Shown one piece after another: positions 6,566 through 15,855 of a DNA stretch of 34,394 bases. The notes beneath the pieces were generated by a model. That model did no database searches. It saw nothing but the letters and a program-made list of their open reading frames with translations, and was not told the DNA's origin. Made by a program: the position numbers and the translations under genes. Position 1 is the first letter of the stretch. The number at the start of each line of letters is the position of its first letter. The stretch is from an uncultured Lachnospiraceae bacterium (GTDB lineage Bacteria > Bacillota > Clostridia > Lachnospirales > Lachnospiraceae), in the NCBI GenBank assembly GCA_910585655.1, contig CAJUFW010000003.1:7006-41399 (forward strand), in the 5' to 3' direction.

Positions 6566-7198
6566 TTATAAGCCAAGTGATGATAAGATCTTATCATAGG
6601 ATTCCAAGGTGGGAATCAGGATAAAATAACCATCCAGTTCCACCGAATCCTCTAAAAACTGCGACTGGATCAGCAGCGCCTTATCCCCCAGTTTTCCAAA
6701 CTCAATCGCCGGCACACTTAAAATAGCGCCTGCCATATCAATGGAAAGGTAAGGAACCGACTCCGTAATCAGCAGATTTGTCAGAGAGGACAGGGAAGAA
6801 AGATAAGCTCCGGCAATGATGTTGCCGATTTCCTGGAGAGCCGAAAGCGACATTTCATCAAATGTAACCTCTTCTGTCTGGTCTGTTTCCTCGGTTTGTA
6901 TGCCCATCAGGATATCCACGACCTTTTTCGCGCAGTGCTGTTCCATCATAAACATCATCATCCCGTTAATATCCCCCTCTAACGTTACGAGGATACCCAC
7001 GACTACCGTCTCTGCACCGCCTACAATCTCTGAAAGCTCCTGAAAGCCAAGCAGCTCTACCTTTGGGACGCGCATATCCACTTTCGAGCGGATAAGCTGG
7101 GAGAGAGCCGTAGTCGCGTTGCCTGCACCAATGTTGCCGATTTCTTTTAACACGTCAAATTGCACTACATCCATCTGATCCAAATCCAATTTTCCCAT
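6566..7198 (-). CDS. cheC: CheY-P phosphatase CheC
   Basis: 210 residues with two intact copies of the CheC/CheX/FliY phosphatase motif (D/S-x3-E-x2-N-x22-P): Asp15, Glu19, Asn22, Pro45 and Ser119, Glu123, Asn126, Pro149. CheC removes phosphate from CheY-P and, when bound to CheD, links this to receptor adaptation. The immediate cheC-cheD order (14 bases apart) is the conserved arrangement. Both active sites are complete, and FliY in this window also has two, so there are four potential phosphatase sites acting on CheY. Confidence 0.96.
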   Translation of the reverse strand: MGKLDLDQMDVVQFDVLKEIGNIGAGNATTALSQLIRSKVDMRVPKVELLGFQELSEIVGGAETVVVGILVTLEGDINGMMMFMMEQHCAKKVVDILMGIQTEETDQTEEVTFDEMSLSALQEIGNIIAGAYLSSLSSLTNLLITESVPYLSIDMAGAILSVPAIEFGKLGDKALLIQSQFLEDSVELDGYFILIPTLESYDKILSSLGL

Positions 7199-7216
7199 AG
7201 TTTCCCTCCATTCTTG

Positions 7217-7978
7217 TTATAAGCTTCCCCGTTCTCGCTTTAACCGCTTACGATCCTCGTCAAAGACAAAACGGATAATTTCCTCTCGTTCGGCAGAGCT
7301 TAACCAAAGGAATTCCAAACGATTTTCATAGGTGCCAGGCTTTTTTTCCATTTCTACAGAAGAAATGATTTTGGCAAACATCCGCTTTACTTTTACTCCC
7401 TGCCTTTGCTCAAGTTCCATGGACACGTACAGCACGCCGCCCTTAGACAGCTCACTATGCGTAGTAAAACGCATCCCGCCTCCGCTGATATCGGTCAGCA
7501 CGCCTTCGTCCCACCGTTCGGTCTGTGTGCCAAGCCCTGCCAGCGTCCATCCGGTTTCCATCGAACCGCTGCTTTCTCCATAATATTTTAGCTCGGACAG
7601 CTCTTCCTCACTCAGCGCATAAAAGCGGAGCGGACGAACACAGTCTGCCCGGAAAAACTGTCTGCGCTGGAGCTTTTCCAAGCTGGTGATCAGTTCTACT
7701 ACCGCGATGGAAAACGCATCCTCCTTATATCGGTCTATTACCTTTCCGGTACAGGAAAACGTGCCGCTGCTGGTATAAAAATGCAGTTCATATTCCTCTT
7801 CTACACGCAGCAAAATCGTATGTGTTTTTTCCGTCGGCATCGACAGTTTAAGGGTATTCCCCTCCGGCGGCTCCATGACCTGACTCAGCAAAATCGTCGG
7901 CTCGATCATCAGGCTATCCGGATTCCTCCCTTTTTCAAGCTCTACCTTATCCCCTGCCTGAATTATAATTTCTGGCAT
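7217..7978 (-). CDS. PilZ-domain c-di-GMP effector, YcgR-like flagellar brake protein
   Basis: 253 residues. An N-terminal YcgR-type beta domain (about 1-100) precedes a PilZ domain that carries both c-di-GMP-binding signatures: RRQFFR at 105-110 (RxxxR) and DISGGG at 163-168 (D/NxSxxG). B. subtilis YpfA/DgrA and E. coli YcgR have this arrangement and slow or stop motility by contacting MotA or the switch when c-di-GMP is high. A segment of about 30 residues between the two motifs is longer than usual. AAGGAGG lies at good distance before the ATG. It sits between flhG and cheC, the position occupied by cheB-cheA-cheW in B. subtilis. Confidence 0.93.
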   Translation of the reverse strand: MPEIIIQAGDKVELEKGRNPDSLMIEPTILLSQVMEPPEGNTLKLSMPTEKTHTILLRVEEEYELHFYTSSGTFSCTGKVIDRYKEDAFSIAVVELITSLEKLQRRQFFRADCVRPLRFYALSEEELSELKYYGESSGSMETGWTLAGLGTQTERWDEGVLTDISGGGMRFTTHSELSKGGVLYVSMELEQRQGVKVKRMFAKIISSVEMEKKPGTYENRLEFLWLSSAEREEIIRFVFDEDRKRLKRERGSL

Positions 7979-8012
7979 AGCGCCTCCACCTCCTTGATTG
8001 ATTTATCTTATT

Positions 8013-8897
8013 TTATTTTGACTTACTCCGCAATACGGCTGAAAACAAACCTGCAATTCCTCGTTTCTCAGCACGTCCCGTCCGTTCCTGCTCCATCCCT
8101 ACTAACTTTTCTGCCATTTTTGCGATCGCTTTGCTTGCAGGCGCGTTCGGATACTGAATCGAAACTGGTTTCTGCATCATCACGGCGCGTCCAATATTGG
8201 AATCCTGCGGAATACAGCCCATATATTGCAGAGAAATATTTAAAAACCTTCCGATTGCAGAATCCAGCTTTTTATAAAGCTCCCGTCCTTCTAATACATC
8301 CTGGACGCGGTTGGCAATCAACTTGATCTCGGAATGTCCTTCTAAAAACTCCGGCATCCGGTTTAAGGTTTTTAACAACGCATAGCTATCGGTAATCGAG
8401 GTTGGCTCCGGTGTAGCCACCAGGAGAATTTCCGAACTCGCTAAGACAAATTCCATAACACTGTCCGAAATTCCCGCTCCGGTATCAATCAGTATAATAT
8501 CTGCCTTTTCATCCAATTCTATCAGTTTTGCCGACAAATTTACCAACTGCTCCTTGGACAGATTATTCATTTCATGGATACCGGAACCACCCGAAATAAA
8601 ACCGATATTTTCCGGTCCCTTTGTCACGATATCCGTCAGACTCTTCCCATACAACATCAGATCTGCCAGGCTGTATCTAGGTCGTATCCCCAACAATACT
8701 TCTACATTCGCCAGACCGAAATCAGCGTCCATAACAACGACCCGCTTTCCCAGTCTGCTCAACGCAATGGCAAGATTAACAGAAACGCTAGACTTTCCAA
8801 CTCCGCCCTTTCCACTGGTGACAGTCAGTACTCTGGCAGTATTTCGTGGCATATTTTGGATTTTTACCATATTCCGTAATTTCTGTGCCTGATCCAT
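8013..8897 (-). CDS. flhG: MinD-like ATPase FlhG (FleN/YlxH)
   Basis: 294 residues of the ParA/MinD family. The deviant Walker A SGKGGVGKS is at 28-36, with the following DADFGLANV and LIDTGAGIS motifs. The N-terminal DQAQKLR at 2-8 is the short helix that in FlhG stimulates the GTPase of FlhF. The protein sets flagellar number and position and helps deliver FliM/FliY to the C-ring. It starts 2 bases after flhF with a GGAGG site, the standard flhF-flhG pair. The C-terminus is basic with a likely amphipathic membrane-targeting segment (GIAGLFSAVLRSKSK). Confidence 0.95.
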   Translation of the reverse strand: MDQAQKLRNMVKIQNMPRNTARVLTVTSGKGGVGKSSVSVNLAIALSRLGKRVVVMDADFGLANVEVLLGIRPRYSLADLMLYGKSLTDIVTKGPENIGFISGGSGIHEMNNLSKEQLVNLSAKLIELDEKADIILIDTGAGISDSVMEFVLASSEILLVATPEPTSITDSYALLKTLNRMPEFLEGHSEIKLIANRVQDVLEGRELYKKLDSAIGRFLNISLQYMGCIPQDSNIGRAVMMQKPVSIQYPNAPASKAIAKMAEKLVGMEQERTGRAEKRGIAGLFSAVLRSKSK

Positions 8898-8899
8898 CC

Positions 8900-10168
8900 T
8901 TAACCTCCTCCCAATAGCTGCTTTGCTATTTTTTGTGCGTCAATCTTCCCGATGTCATCCGGTACGTTTTGTCCCCAGGTATTGTAGGATAACGGTGCCT
9001 CTGTCAGCATACGAATATTAAATACATTGCCTACGGAACTGGTCTCATCAAGTTTTGTAAAAATCAGTTTAAAATCCGAAATTTCCTGGTATACTTCTGT
9101 GATTTTCACTAAGTCCTGGTACTTTGTAGTAGCGCTCAACACCAGATAAGTTTCCCGCTCCTCCACCGGAATGGCAGAAAGCAGGCGTCTTAAATCCTCG
9201 CATTGCTCCTGACTTTTGTGAGAGCGTCCTGCCGTATCCACCAGCACCAAATCAAAACCATGAAATTCCTTTTTTGTCTCTGTCAATTCCTCTGCCGAAT
9301 AGACCACTTTTAAAGGAATGTCTAAAATCCCGGCATAGGTACGAAGCTGCTCTACTGCGGCAATCCGGTAAGTATCCGCCGTCAGAAGCGCTACCTTTGC
9401 TTTTTTCCCCAACTTGAAGCTGGAAGCAATCTTGGCGATGGTAGTCGTTTTTCCCACTCCCGTCGGTCCGATGAAAAAGACGTACTTTGTCTTTCCTTCT
9501 TCTAGCTCCAAAGTCTCCGGATGTCCCAGCTTTAAAATGATTTTCTGATAAACAGCTCCTAAAATATTATCCACGGAAGCGTCTCGTTTCAACGCGCCCT
9601 CAATTTCACTGATGATCTGGTTCGTATATTTCTCATCCACCTCATTTTCCAAAAGCTGGTTATAAATTAACTGAATACAGGCGACTCGCTTGTTTGCCGC
9701 AGAATGTTTGATGTTGGCTGCATGTTGTTCTGTTTCCTGCAAAGAATTTTCCTCCGGCTCCTCCCCTCGCAAACCGGCTCCCTCACCGGTCTGGGCTGCG
9801 CCTGTCTGCCCTTGGAGGGCGGCGGTATTCGCTGCGTTTGCCATTTGTTTTTCTAACAGCTCCTGAAGGTCGTTTAACTTTTTTTCAATCGCCGACTCTT
9901 CTGCCGACGTATCCGGCAGCGGATAGGATCGTTTTTCTTCAAAAGCAGGATAAGCGGCAGATACGCCCGGGTTCCCTACTGCTGCTTTACTGACTGTATG
10001 TTCGTCTATTGCAGCCGTTATCTCTACCTGAGATTTTTTAAAAAGCTTATAGATTCCCTTTGGCTTTATCGTCTTGATATTCGTGACGATAGCATCTTTT
10101 CCCAAATCCTTCTTTGCCAGTTCCATGGCTTCGGTCTCCGTTTCAGCCTGAAATTTTTTTATTATCAT
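8900..10168 (-). CDS. flhF: Flagellar SRP-like GTPase FlhF
   Basis: 422 residues. The N-terminal B domain (about 1-55) is the typical MIIKKFQAETETEAMELAKK type. A low-complexity Ala/Gln/Glu/Gly linker (about 60-155) leads to the NG GTPase domain. GPTGVGKT (P-loop) is at 234-241, ADTYRIAAVEQL at 264-275, DTAGRS at 311-316, and TKLDE follows. FlhF is the third SRP-type GTPase besides Ffh and FtsY and recruits early basal-body proteins to the right membrane site. The ATG overlaps the flhA stop (ATGA), so the two are co-translated. Confidence 0.96.
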   Translation of the reverse strand: MIIKKFQAETETEAMELAKKDLGKDAIVTNIKTIKPKGIYKLFKKSQVEITAAIDEHTVSKAAVGNPGVSAAYPAFEEKRSYPLPDTSAEESAIEKKLNDLQELLEKQMANAANTAALQGQTGAAQTGEGAGLRGEEPEENSLQETEQHAANIKHSAANKRVACIQLIYNQLLENEVDEKYTNQIISEIEGALKRDASVDNILGAVYQKIILKLGHPETLELEEGKTKYVFFIGPTGVGKTTTIAKIASSFKLGKKAKVALLTADTYRIAAVEQLRTYAGILDIPLKVVYSAEELTETKKEFHGFDLVLVDTAGRSHKSQEQCEDLRRLLSAIPVEERETYLVLSATTKYQDLVKITEVYQEISDFKLIFTKLDETSSVGNVFNIRMLTEAPLSYNTWGQNVPDDIGKIDAQKIAKQLLGGG

Positions 10169-12201
10169 TCTTCCGTCACCATCCCTACTGACTGCAATTC
10201 TACATTAGATTCAATCTCATTATAAGATACTACAATCAAATCTTTAAAATAATCGGAGGTCAGCTTTTTAAAATACATCCGTACAATCGGGGAAGCCAGG
10301 ATAATCGGTGTTTTCCCCAGATTTTCCAGTTTGTCTACTTCCTTTTTCAAAGAGCTGATAATCTTCTGCGCCCGATCAGGTTCCAGCGTTAAATAAGCTC
10401 CCTGTTCGGTCTGTTTTACTGAATTCATAATATCCTGCTCTACCTTCGGATCTAACGTCACGACACTGGTACTGTCGGTTTCCGAAAAATATTTGCTGGA
10501 AATCGCCCGCTTTAATGCCTGTCTAACGTACTCGGTCAAGATATCGGTATCTCTGGTCGTCGGTGCATAATCCGCCAATGTCTCGAAAATCGTCACCAAA
10601 TCGCGGATGGAAATACCTTCTTCTAAGAGATTTTGCAGCACCTTTTGAATCTCGCCCACTCCTAACAGTTTTGGTACAAGCTCGGTCACTAACGTCTGGT
10701 TCGCCTCCTGAATGTTGTTGATCAGGTTCTGAACGTCCTGTCTGGTCAGCAACTCATGGATATGCTGTCTAACGATTTCCGTCAGATGGGTCGCAATGAT
10801 GGAAGGCGGATCGACTACGGTATAGCCCATCGCTTCGGCACGTTCTCTCTGACCTTCGGTAATCCAAACGGCAGGCAGATGGAAGGATGGCTCAAAGGTT
10901 GGAATACCTGTGATTTCCTCTTCGACATAACCTGGATTCATCGCCATATAATGATCGAAGAGAATCTCTCCGTCGCTTACCCGTACTCCTTTGATTTTAA
11001 TCACATATTGATTTGGGTTTAACTGGATGTTGTCCCGCAAACGAATGATCGGCACCACGCATCCTAATTCAATCGCAATCTGTCGTCTTATCATAACGAC
11101 ACGATCCAGCAGATCACCGCCTTGGTTGACGTCTGCCAAAGGAATAATACCATACCCAAATTCCAGCTCGATCGGATCCACCTGCAGCAACGCGTTGACA
11201 TTTTCCGGTCTGCGGATTTCTTCCGCCTCCGTCTCCTCCTCGGAAATTTCGGCTTCGATTTGCCCGGTCTCCATCTGTGCAGCAATTATCCGTCCGGTGA
11301 TAATAAATACTACTCCATAGGCACAGAATACAAAAGGATTTAACGGCGTCCCGATTCCCATTAAGATCATCGCGCCTCCTACCAGATAAAGCACCTTTGG
11401 AATCGAAAAGAGCTGTTTGACCAGCACATCGCCCAAATCCGCTTCTTTGGAAACTTTTGTCACCAAAACACCCGTTGCCAGGGAAATCAAAAGGGAAGGA
11501 ATCTGGCTGACCAGACCGTCGCCGATCGTCAATATCGTATAATTGTCCAACGCAGCGGAAGCATCCATTCCCTGAAAGAGCATCCCGGTTGCCATTCCGC
11601 CGGCGAAATTGATAATCGTAATTACAAGCCCTGCAATCGCGTCTCCCTTGACGTACTTTGTAGCACCATCCATAGAACCGAAAAAGCTTGATTCATCCTG
11701 GATTTTCTGACGCCGTTCTCTCGCCTGTGCATCGGTAATAGCTCCGGTATTCAGATCTGCATCGATCGCCATCTGCTTACCGGGCATCGCATCCAACGTA
11801 AAACGGGCGGATACCTCTGCCACACGCTCCGAACCTTTATTGATTACGATAAACTGAATCAATACTAAAATGATAAATACAATCACACCGACCACCAGAT
11901 TGCCGCCGCCGACAAACGCGCCGAACGTATCGACCACGTTTCCTGCCTTTCCTTCTAATAAAATCATACGGGTAGAAGAAACATTCAGGGAAATCCGGAA
12001 AATCGTCATCAACAGCAGGATAGTAGGGAAGCTGGACATATCCAATGCTTCCTTAGAAAACACGGCGGTAAATAATATCACCATGGACAGCGCCAAATTG
12101 AGCGCCATCATCATATCCAGCAGTACAGGTGGCATCGGTATGATAAAAAACAGGATAACCGAGAGCAACAAGGCTCCCAGCGCTAAATCCGAACGCTTCA
12201 T
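10165..12201 (-). CDS. flhA: Flagellar export gate protein FlhA
   Basis: 678 residues, normal for FlhA. The N-terminal half (about 1-310) has eight hydrophobic segments with the conserved cytoplasmic loop (RFTLDAMPGKQMAIDADLNTG) that couples proton flow to export. The C-terminal half is the cytoplasmic FlhA-C domain that forms the nonameric docking ring for substrates and chaperones. A Glu/Ala/Ile linker (about 312-330) joins the two. It lies 19 bases after flhB. Confidence 0.97.
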   Translation of the reverse strand: MKRSDLALGALLLSVILFFIIPMPPVLLDMMMALNLALSMVILFTAVFSKEALDMSSFPTILLLMTIFRISLNVSSTRMILLEGKAGNVVDTFGAFVGGGNLVVGVIVFIILVLIQFIVINKGSERVAEVSARFTLDAMPGKQMAIDADLNTGAITDAQARERRQKIQDESSFFGSMDGATKYVKGDAIAGLVITIINFAGGMATGMLFQGMDASAALDNYTILTIGDGLVSQIPSLLISLATGVLVTKVSKEADLGDVLVKQLFSIPKVLYLVGGAMILMGIGTPLNPFVFCAYGVVFIITGRIIAAQMETGQIEAEISEEETEAEEIRRPENVNALLQVDPIELEFGYGIIPLADVNQGGDLLDRVVMIRRQIAIELGCVVPIIRLRDNIQLNPNQYVIKIKGVRVSDGEILFDHYMAMNPGYVEEEITGIPTFEPSFHLPAVWITEGQRERAEAMGYTVVDPPSIIATHLTEIVRQHIHELLTRQDVQNLINNIQEANQTLVTELVPKLLGVGEIQKVLQNLLEEGISIRDLVTIFETLADYAPTTRDTDILTEYVRQALKRAISSKYFSETDSTSVVTLDPKVEQDIMNSVKQTEQGAYLTLEPDRAQKIISSLKKEVDKLENLGKTPIILASPIVRMYFKKLTSDYFKDLIVVSYNEIESNVELQSVGMVTEE

Positions 12202-12220
12202 CTGCCAGCATCTCCTTTAC

Positions 12221-13342
12221 TTACGGTAATTTATTCTTTACTCGATAGACATAGACCAGTACATCGGCTACCATCTGATAAAGCTCCGGCGGTATCTGGT
12301 CTCCTATCTCCACATTAAAATACAGCATTCTTGCCAATGGTTTATTTTCCATTACTATAATATCGTACTTTTTCGCCGCTTCCTTAATCGTCTGCGCCAG
12401 GTAATCCGCGCCTTTGGCAATTACCTCCGGCGCCTCTGCCTTCTCTCTGTCATAACGAATTGCCACGGCAAAATGCGTCGGGTTGGTAATCACCACATCG
12501 GCAGTCGGCAGTTCCTGCATCATACGCCTGCGGGACGCCTCTCTCATCTTTTGGCGGATACGTCCCTTGATCTGCGGATCTCCTTCGCTTTGCTTGTATT
12601 CGTCCTTAACCTCCTGCTTGGTCATCTTCATATCTTTTTTAAACTTCATTCGCTGGTATATCAAATCAGCCAGCCCAATCACCAAAAACAAGGCGCTAAT
12701 CTCGATCCCTAAGTTGATAACGGTCGTAAACATCCAGCTAAGCGCCTGACCAAAACCTCTGTCATAAAAGGTCATAAGCGTCTTCCATTCATCCTTGACG
12801 GCATCGTATACGACCCAGGCAATCGCCCCAACCTTTAAAATAGACTTTAGCAGCTCCATGATTTTTTCCATCGAAAGCAGCCGTTTAAAGCCGGTAATCG
12901 GATTGAGCCGGTCAAACTTCGGCATCAGTGGTTTTCCGGTCGGCTGCCAGGAAACCTGCATCACATTTCCTAAAAAAGCAACCGCCATGCCGCCAATCAA
13001 AATCGGCAGGCAGATCTTGATAATCACAATTAAAATCTCTCGTCCCAATATCCCTGCCGAAACCGTGGAAAAAGGCTCTTTGGTAAAAGTAGAAAAAGTC
13101 TGGTAAAAAGTCTGAAAGCACGCCATCAGTTCTGTGGATAAATAAGTACCAAATAATTTTAACATCAAAAACAGCATCAGCAGGCTCAGCGCATTGATTA
13201 ACTCCATGCTCCGGGCAACCTGCCCTTCCTTCCTGGCGTCCTGCAGCTTTTTAGGCGTTGCTTCCTCGGTCTTTTCTCCTCCTGGTCCTTCCTTTGCGAA
13301 AAACTGGAGCTGATAACGATATAGGCGTTCGTTCTCTCTCAT
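12221..13342 (-). CDS. flhB: Export gate substrate-specificity switch FlhB
   Basis: 373 residues. The N-terminal GEKTEEATPKKLQDARKEGQV is the family start signature, followed by four membrane segments (about 47-69, 95-125, 165-182, 205-230). The cytoplasmic domain has the self-cleavage site NPTH at 287-290 inside VVITNPTHFAVAIRYD. Cleavage, together with FliK (gene at 24343-25830), changes export from rod/hook to filament proteins. It lies between fliR and flhA. Confidence 0.97.
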   Translation of the reverse strand: MRENERLYRYQLQFFAKEGPGGEKTEEATPKKLQDARKEGQVARSMELINALSLLMLFLMLKLFGTYLSTELMACFQTFYQTFSTFTKEPFSTVSAGILGREILIVIIKICLPILIGGMAVAFLGNVMQVSWQPTGKPLMPKFDRLNPITGFKRLLSMEKIMELLKSILKVGAIAWVVYDAVKDEWKTLMTFYDRGFGQALSWMFTTVINLGIEISALFLVIGLADLIYQRMKFKKDMKMTKQEVKDEYKQSEGDPQIKGRIRQKMREASRRRMMQELPTADVVITNPTHFAVAIRYDREKAEAPEVIAKGADYLAQTIKEAAKKYDIIVMENKPLARMLYFNVEIGDQIPPELYQMVADVLVYVYRVKNKLP

Positions 13343-13355
13343 CTCCTCGCTCCTC

Positions 13356-14171
13356 TCAGGAAGAAATCATCTCTACCACCGCGCGGAACATATCCTTCAT
13401 TTCTCCTACAATAAAATCCGTTACACCCGGCAGCATAAAAATCATCAGCATCAGAATCGCCAGCCCGAATAAAATTTTAAGCTGGATACCTACTACAAAC
13501 ATATTCATCTGTGGCGCAACTTTCGCCATAATACCAAGCACTACATTCACTAACAGCATCGTTCCGTAAAGCGGCAGTACAATTCGGAAAGCAATCAGAA
13601 AATAGTCTCTCATAAACTGCAACATCAGTGTATACGTTCCTGGACGAAGTGTTACTCCTCCTACTGGCACTACCTGATAGGTTTCAACAAAGGCTTTTAT
13701 CAAAAAACGATGAAAGCCTGACACCAACAGCGTCAGGGTTAAAAAATACGTATACAAATTACCGGAAACACTGCTTTGTACTTTCGTAATCGGGTCTAAC
13801 TCTGTTACCATAGCAAGGCCGATTTCCATGTCGATAATTCTTCCGGCAAAATTAACAATAGAAAGGACGATATTGGTAAAATACCCCAGTAGGATGCCTG
13901 CTGCAACTTCTTCTATTACCAGCATGGAAAACCCCAGCACACCTACATAATCCATCCTTCCCGGTACCGTACCCGCCGGCATGGACCCCAGCACGCAAAA
14001 ATAAACCAAAAGGGCAAAAAAAGCAGAAAAACCCGCCTTTATTCTCATCGGGGCATTGCCCAGATTAAAAAAAGGAGCGGTGAAAACAAAGGCCGATACT
14101 CTTGCCAGTATCAATAATATATATTCCAACTGTTCTATTGTAAACTGTAACCGCAAGGCGCTCCCCTCCAT
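13356..14171 (-). CDS. fliR: Flagellar export gate protein FliR
   Basis: 271 residues with six hydrophobic segments, matching the FliR family throughout (FTIEQLEYILLILARVSAFVF at the start, LVNVVLGIMAKVAPQMNMFVVG near the C-terminus). FliR packs with five FliP and four FliQ to make the export pore. It starts 5 bases after fliQ and ends 13 bases before flhB. Confidence 0.96.
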   Translation of the reverse strand: MEGSALRLQFTIEQLEYILLILARVSAFVFTAPFFNLGNAPMRIKAGFSAFFALLVYFCVLGSMPAGTVPGRMDYVGVLGFSMLVIEEVAAGILLGYFTNIVLSIVNFAGRIIDMEIGLAMVTELDPITKVQSSVSGNLYTYFLTLTLLVSGFHRFLIKAFVETYQVVPVGGVTLRPGTYTLMLQFMRDYFLIAFRIVLPLYGTMLLVNVVLGIMAKVAPQMNMFVVGIQLKILFGLAILMLMIFMLPGVTDFIVGEMKDMFRAVVEMISS

Positions 14172-14176
14172 CTCTG

Positions 14177-14473
14177 TCAGTTAAAAGGAAATAACATCCC
14201 TGCCGCCGTTACATAGTTCCTGAAATTACGGAACAGCTCTGTCGTAAACTCTGCCAGCTCGGTCATAATCCAGCCGCCTGTCAATATGATAACCAAAAAG
14301 GTCAGTAAAAGCTTTGGCACAAACGTCAAAGTCTGCTCCTGAATGGATGTAATAGTCTGAAAAATACTGATCACCAGACCGACAATAAGAGAAGTCAGCA
14401 GCATCGGCGCAGAGCATTTAATAATCAGAGTCAACGTTTCCCTTGCAATATCAATGACGGTATCTACACTCAA
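14177..14473 (-). CDS. fliQ: Flagellar export gate protein FliQ (TTG start)
   Basis: 98 residues with two transmembrane helices separated by the conserved SIFQTITSIQEQTLTFVPK loop. The start is TTG at 14473: it gives the usual family N-terminus (VDTVIDIARETLTLIIK) and has GGGAG about 10 bases upstream, and no ATG would give a full first helix. The C-terminus (NYVTAAGMLFPFN) is a few residues longer than typical 89-90 residue FliQ. Confidence 0.95.
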   Translation of the reverse strand: MSVDTVIDIARETLTLIIKCSAPMLLTSLIVGLVISIFQTITSIQEQTLTFVPKLLLTFLVIILTGGWIMTELAEFTTELFRNFRNYVTAAGMLFPFN

Positions 14474-14515
14474 TTTCTGTCAACTCCCTTCTGTTGTTTT
14501 ACAGTATTTTTGCGG

Positions 14516-15409
14516 TTATCCTCCTCCTAAGGTAAACGTCCGCACCAGCTCTCCTATCACCAGATTCCAGCCGTCTACCATAATAAACAGCAGGATTTTA
14601 AAAGGCATGGAAATCGTCGTCGGCGGAAGCATCATCATACCCATAGACATCAAGGTAGAAGAAACTACCATATCAATAATCAAAAACGGGATATAAATAA
14701 TAAATCCCATGATAAAAGCTTTTCGCAACTCTCCAATGATAAAAGCCGGAATCAAAGTCGTCGTTGGAATGTCCTCTAGCTCACGGACTTCCTCTACTCC
14801 TGCTATCTCATTAAAAAGCTGAATATCCTTTGGTTCCGTCTGTCGAAACATAAAATCCCGGATTGGCTCAATCCCACGATGAATCGCTTCCTCTGCCGTA
14901 ATTGTTCCTGCCTGCATCGGTTCAATCGCTTCTGTATTGATCTCGGAAAAGACCGGAGACATAATAAAGAAGGTTAAAAACAATGCCAACCCAATCAAAA
15001 CCTGATTGGGAGGGGTCGTCTGCGTCGTCAATGCCGAACGAACAAAATGCAGGACGATAATAATTCTGGTAAACGACGTCACCATAATCAAAATAGACGG
15101 AGCCAAAGCCAGTATCGTCATAACCAGCAAAATCTGTAAGGTTGGCGTCCAGCCTCCGTCCTCTGAATTGGTGGTAAAATTGATGCCTAGCTCATAAGGT
15201 ACGGTATCCGAGGTAACATCCTCAGAAACTCCGCCCGGATTACCTGGCGGAGACGGCGTTTCTACTGAAGGCGGATTGACAGTCGGCGCTCCGCTGGTGC
15301 CGCTGGCAAAAACCGGAACATCAAAAAGAAAGGTCAATATACATACCAACAAAACAGCACCAAAAATTCTTGTAACCGTTTTTCTGATGAGAACCTGATA
15401 TGCTTTCAT
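14516..15409 (-). CDS. fliP: Flagellar export gate protein FliP
   Basis: 297 residues from the ATG at 15409; an upstream in-frame TTG at 15418 is unlikely because the AAAGG site would be almost touching it. Residues 1-35 form a cleavable-type signal peptide, followed by a Pro/Ser/Gly/Thr-rich periplasmic segment and then four membrane helices with the FliP hallmark stretches (TSFTRIIIVLHFVRSAL, TPPNQVLIGLALFLTFFIMSP, FIIYIPFLIIDMVVSSTLMSMG). FliP is the main ring of the export pore. It lies 27 bases after fliO. Confidence 0.97.
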   Translation of the reverse strand: MKAYQVLIRKTVTRIFGAVLLVCILTFLFDVPVFASGTSGAPTVNPPSVETPSPPGNPGGVSEDVTSDTVPYELGINFTTNSEDGGWTPTLQILLVMTILALAPSILIMVTSFTRIIIVLHFVRSALTTQTTPPNQVLIGLALFLTFFIMSPVFSEINTEAIEPMQAGTITAEEAIHRGIEPIRDFMFRQTEPKDIQLFNEIAGVEEVRELEDIPTTTLIPAFIIGELRKAFIMGFIIYIPFLIIDMVVSSTLMSMGMMMLPPTTISMPFKILLFIMVDGWNLVIGELVRTFTLGGG

Positions 15410-15436
15410 GAATACCAACCTTTTCTTTACGCAATT

Positions 15437-15850
15437 TTATTTTTTGTCACTCTCCTGCTTCCCCTTGGCAAGTCGTTCCAAAATAGCCGAAAACGAAATA
15501 CCCTTAGAAGCTGCCTGTCCTGTTGAGAGAACATTTTTTTTCGAGGCTTCCTCTTTCTCAGCAGTTACTTCCTCCTCGGACAGTTCTGTCAGGAAGCTAA
15601 TCTGATCTTTTGATACTGCCAACACCAAATATCTGCCTGCCACCCGTACAATCTGCAGATAACGATTTGGAGCCAGCTTATAAGTTTCTATCACCTGGAT
15701 ACTGCCGGAACGAACCTGCCCGGCGGAATACCGGGCAATCCAGCGAGTCGCCTGATAAGTAATAAACAACACAAACAAAAAAACCAGAAGAAGTCCCGCG
15801 ATCTCTCCGAGACTCTCCCCTAAGGTCATGCCCGTCAGCCAAGCTTTCAT
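15437..15850 (-). CDS. fliO: Flagellar assembly protein FliO/FliZ
   Basis: 137 residues, with one transmembrane helix at about 17-35 and a cytoplasmic beta-rich domain (VIETYKLAPNRYLQIVRVAGRYLVLAVSKDQI) typical of FliO. The tail is Lys/Glu/Ser-rich. FliO is an assembly factor for the FliP ring, and its gene sits directly before fliP as in other species. It begins 5 bases after cheY with a weak ribosome site, so reinitiation after cheY is likely. Unlike B. subtilis FliZ it has no obvious signal peptide before the helix. Confidence 0.88.
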   Translation of the reverse strand: MKAWLTGMTLGESLGEIAGLLLVFLFVLFITYQATRWIARYSAGQVRSGSIQVIETYKLAPNRYLQIVRVAGRYLVLAVSKDQISFLTELSEEEVTAEKEEASKKNVLSTGQAASKGISFSAILERLAKGKQESDKK

Positions 15851-15855
15851 ACGGA

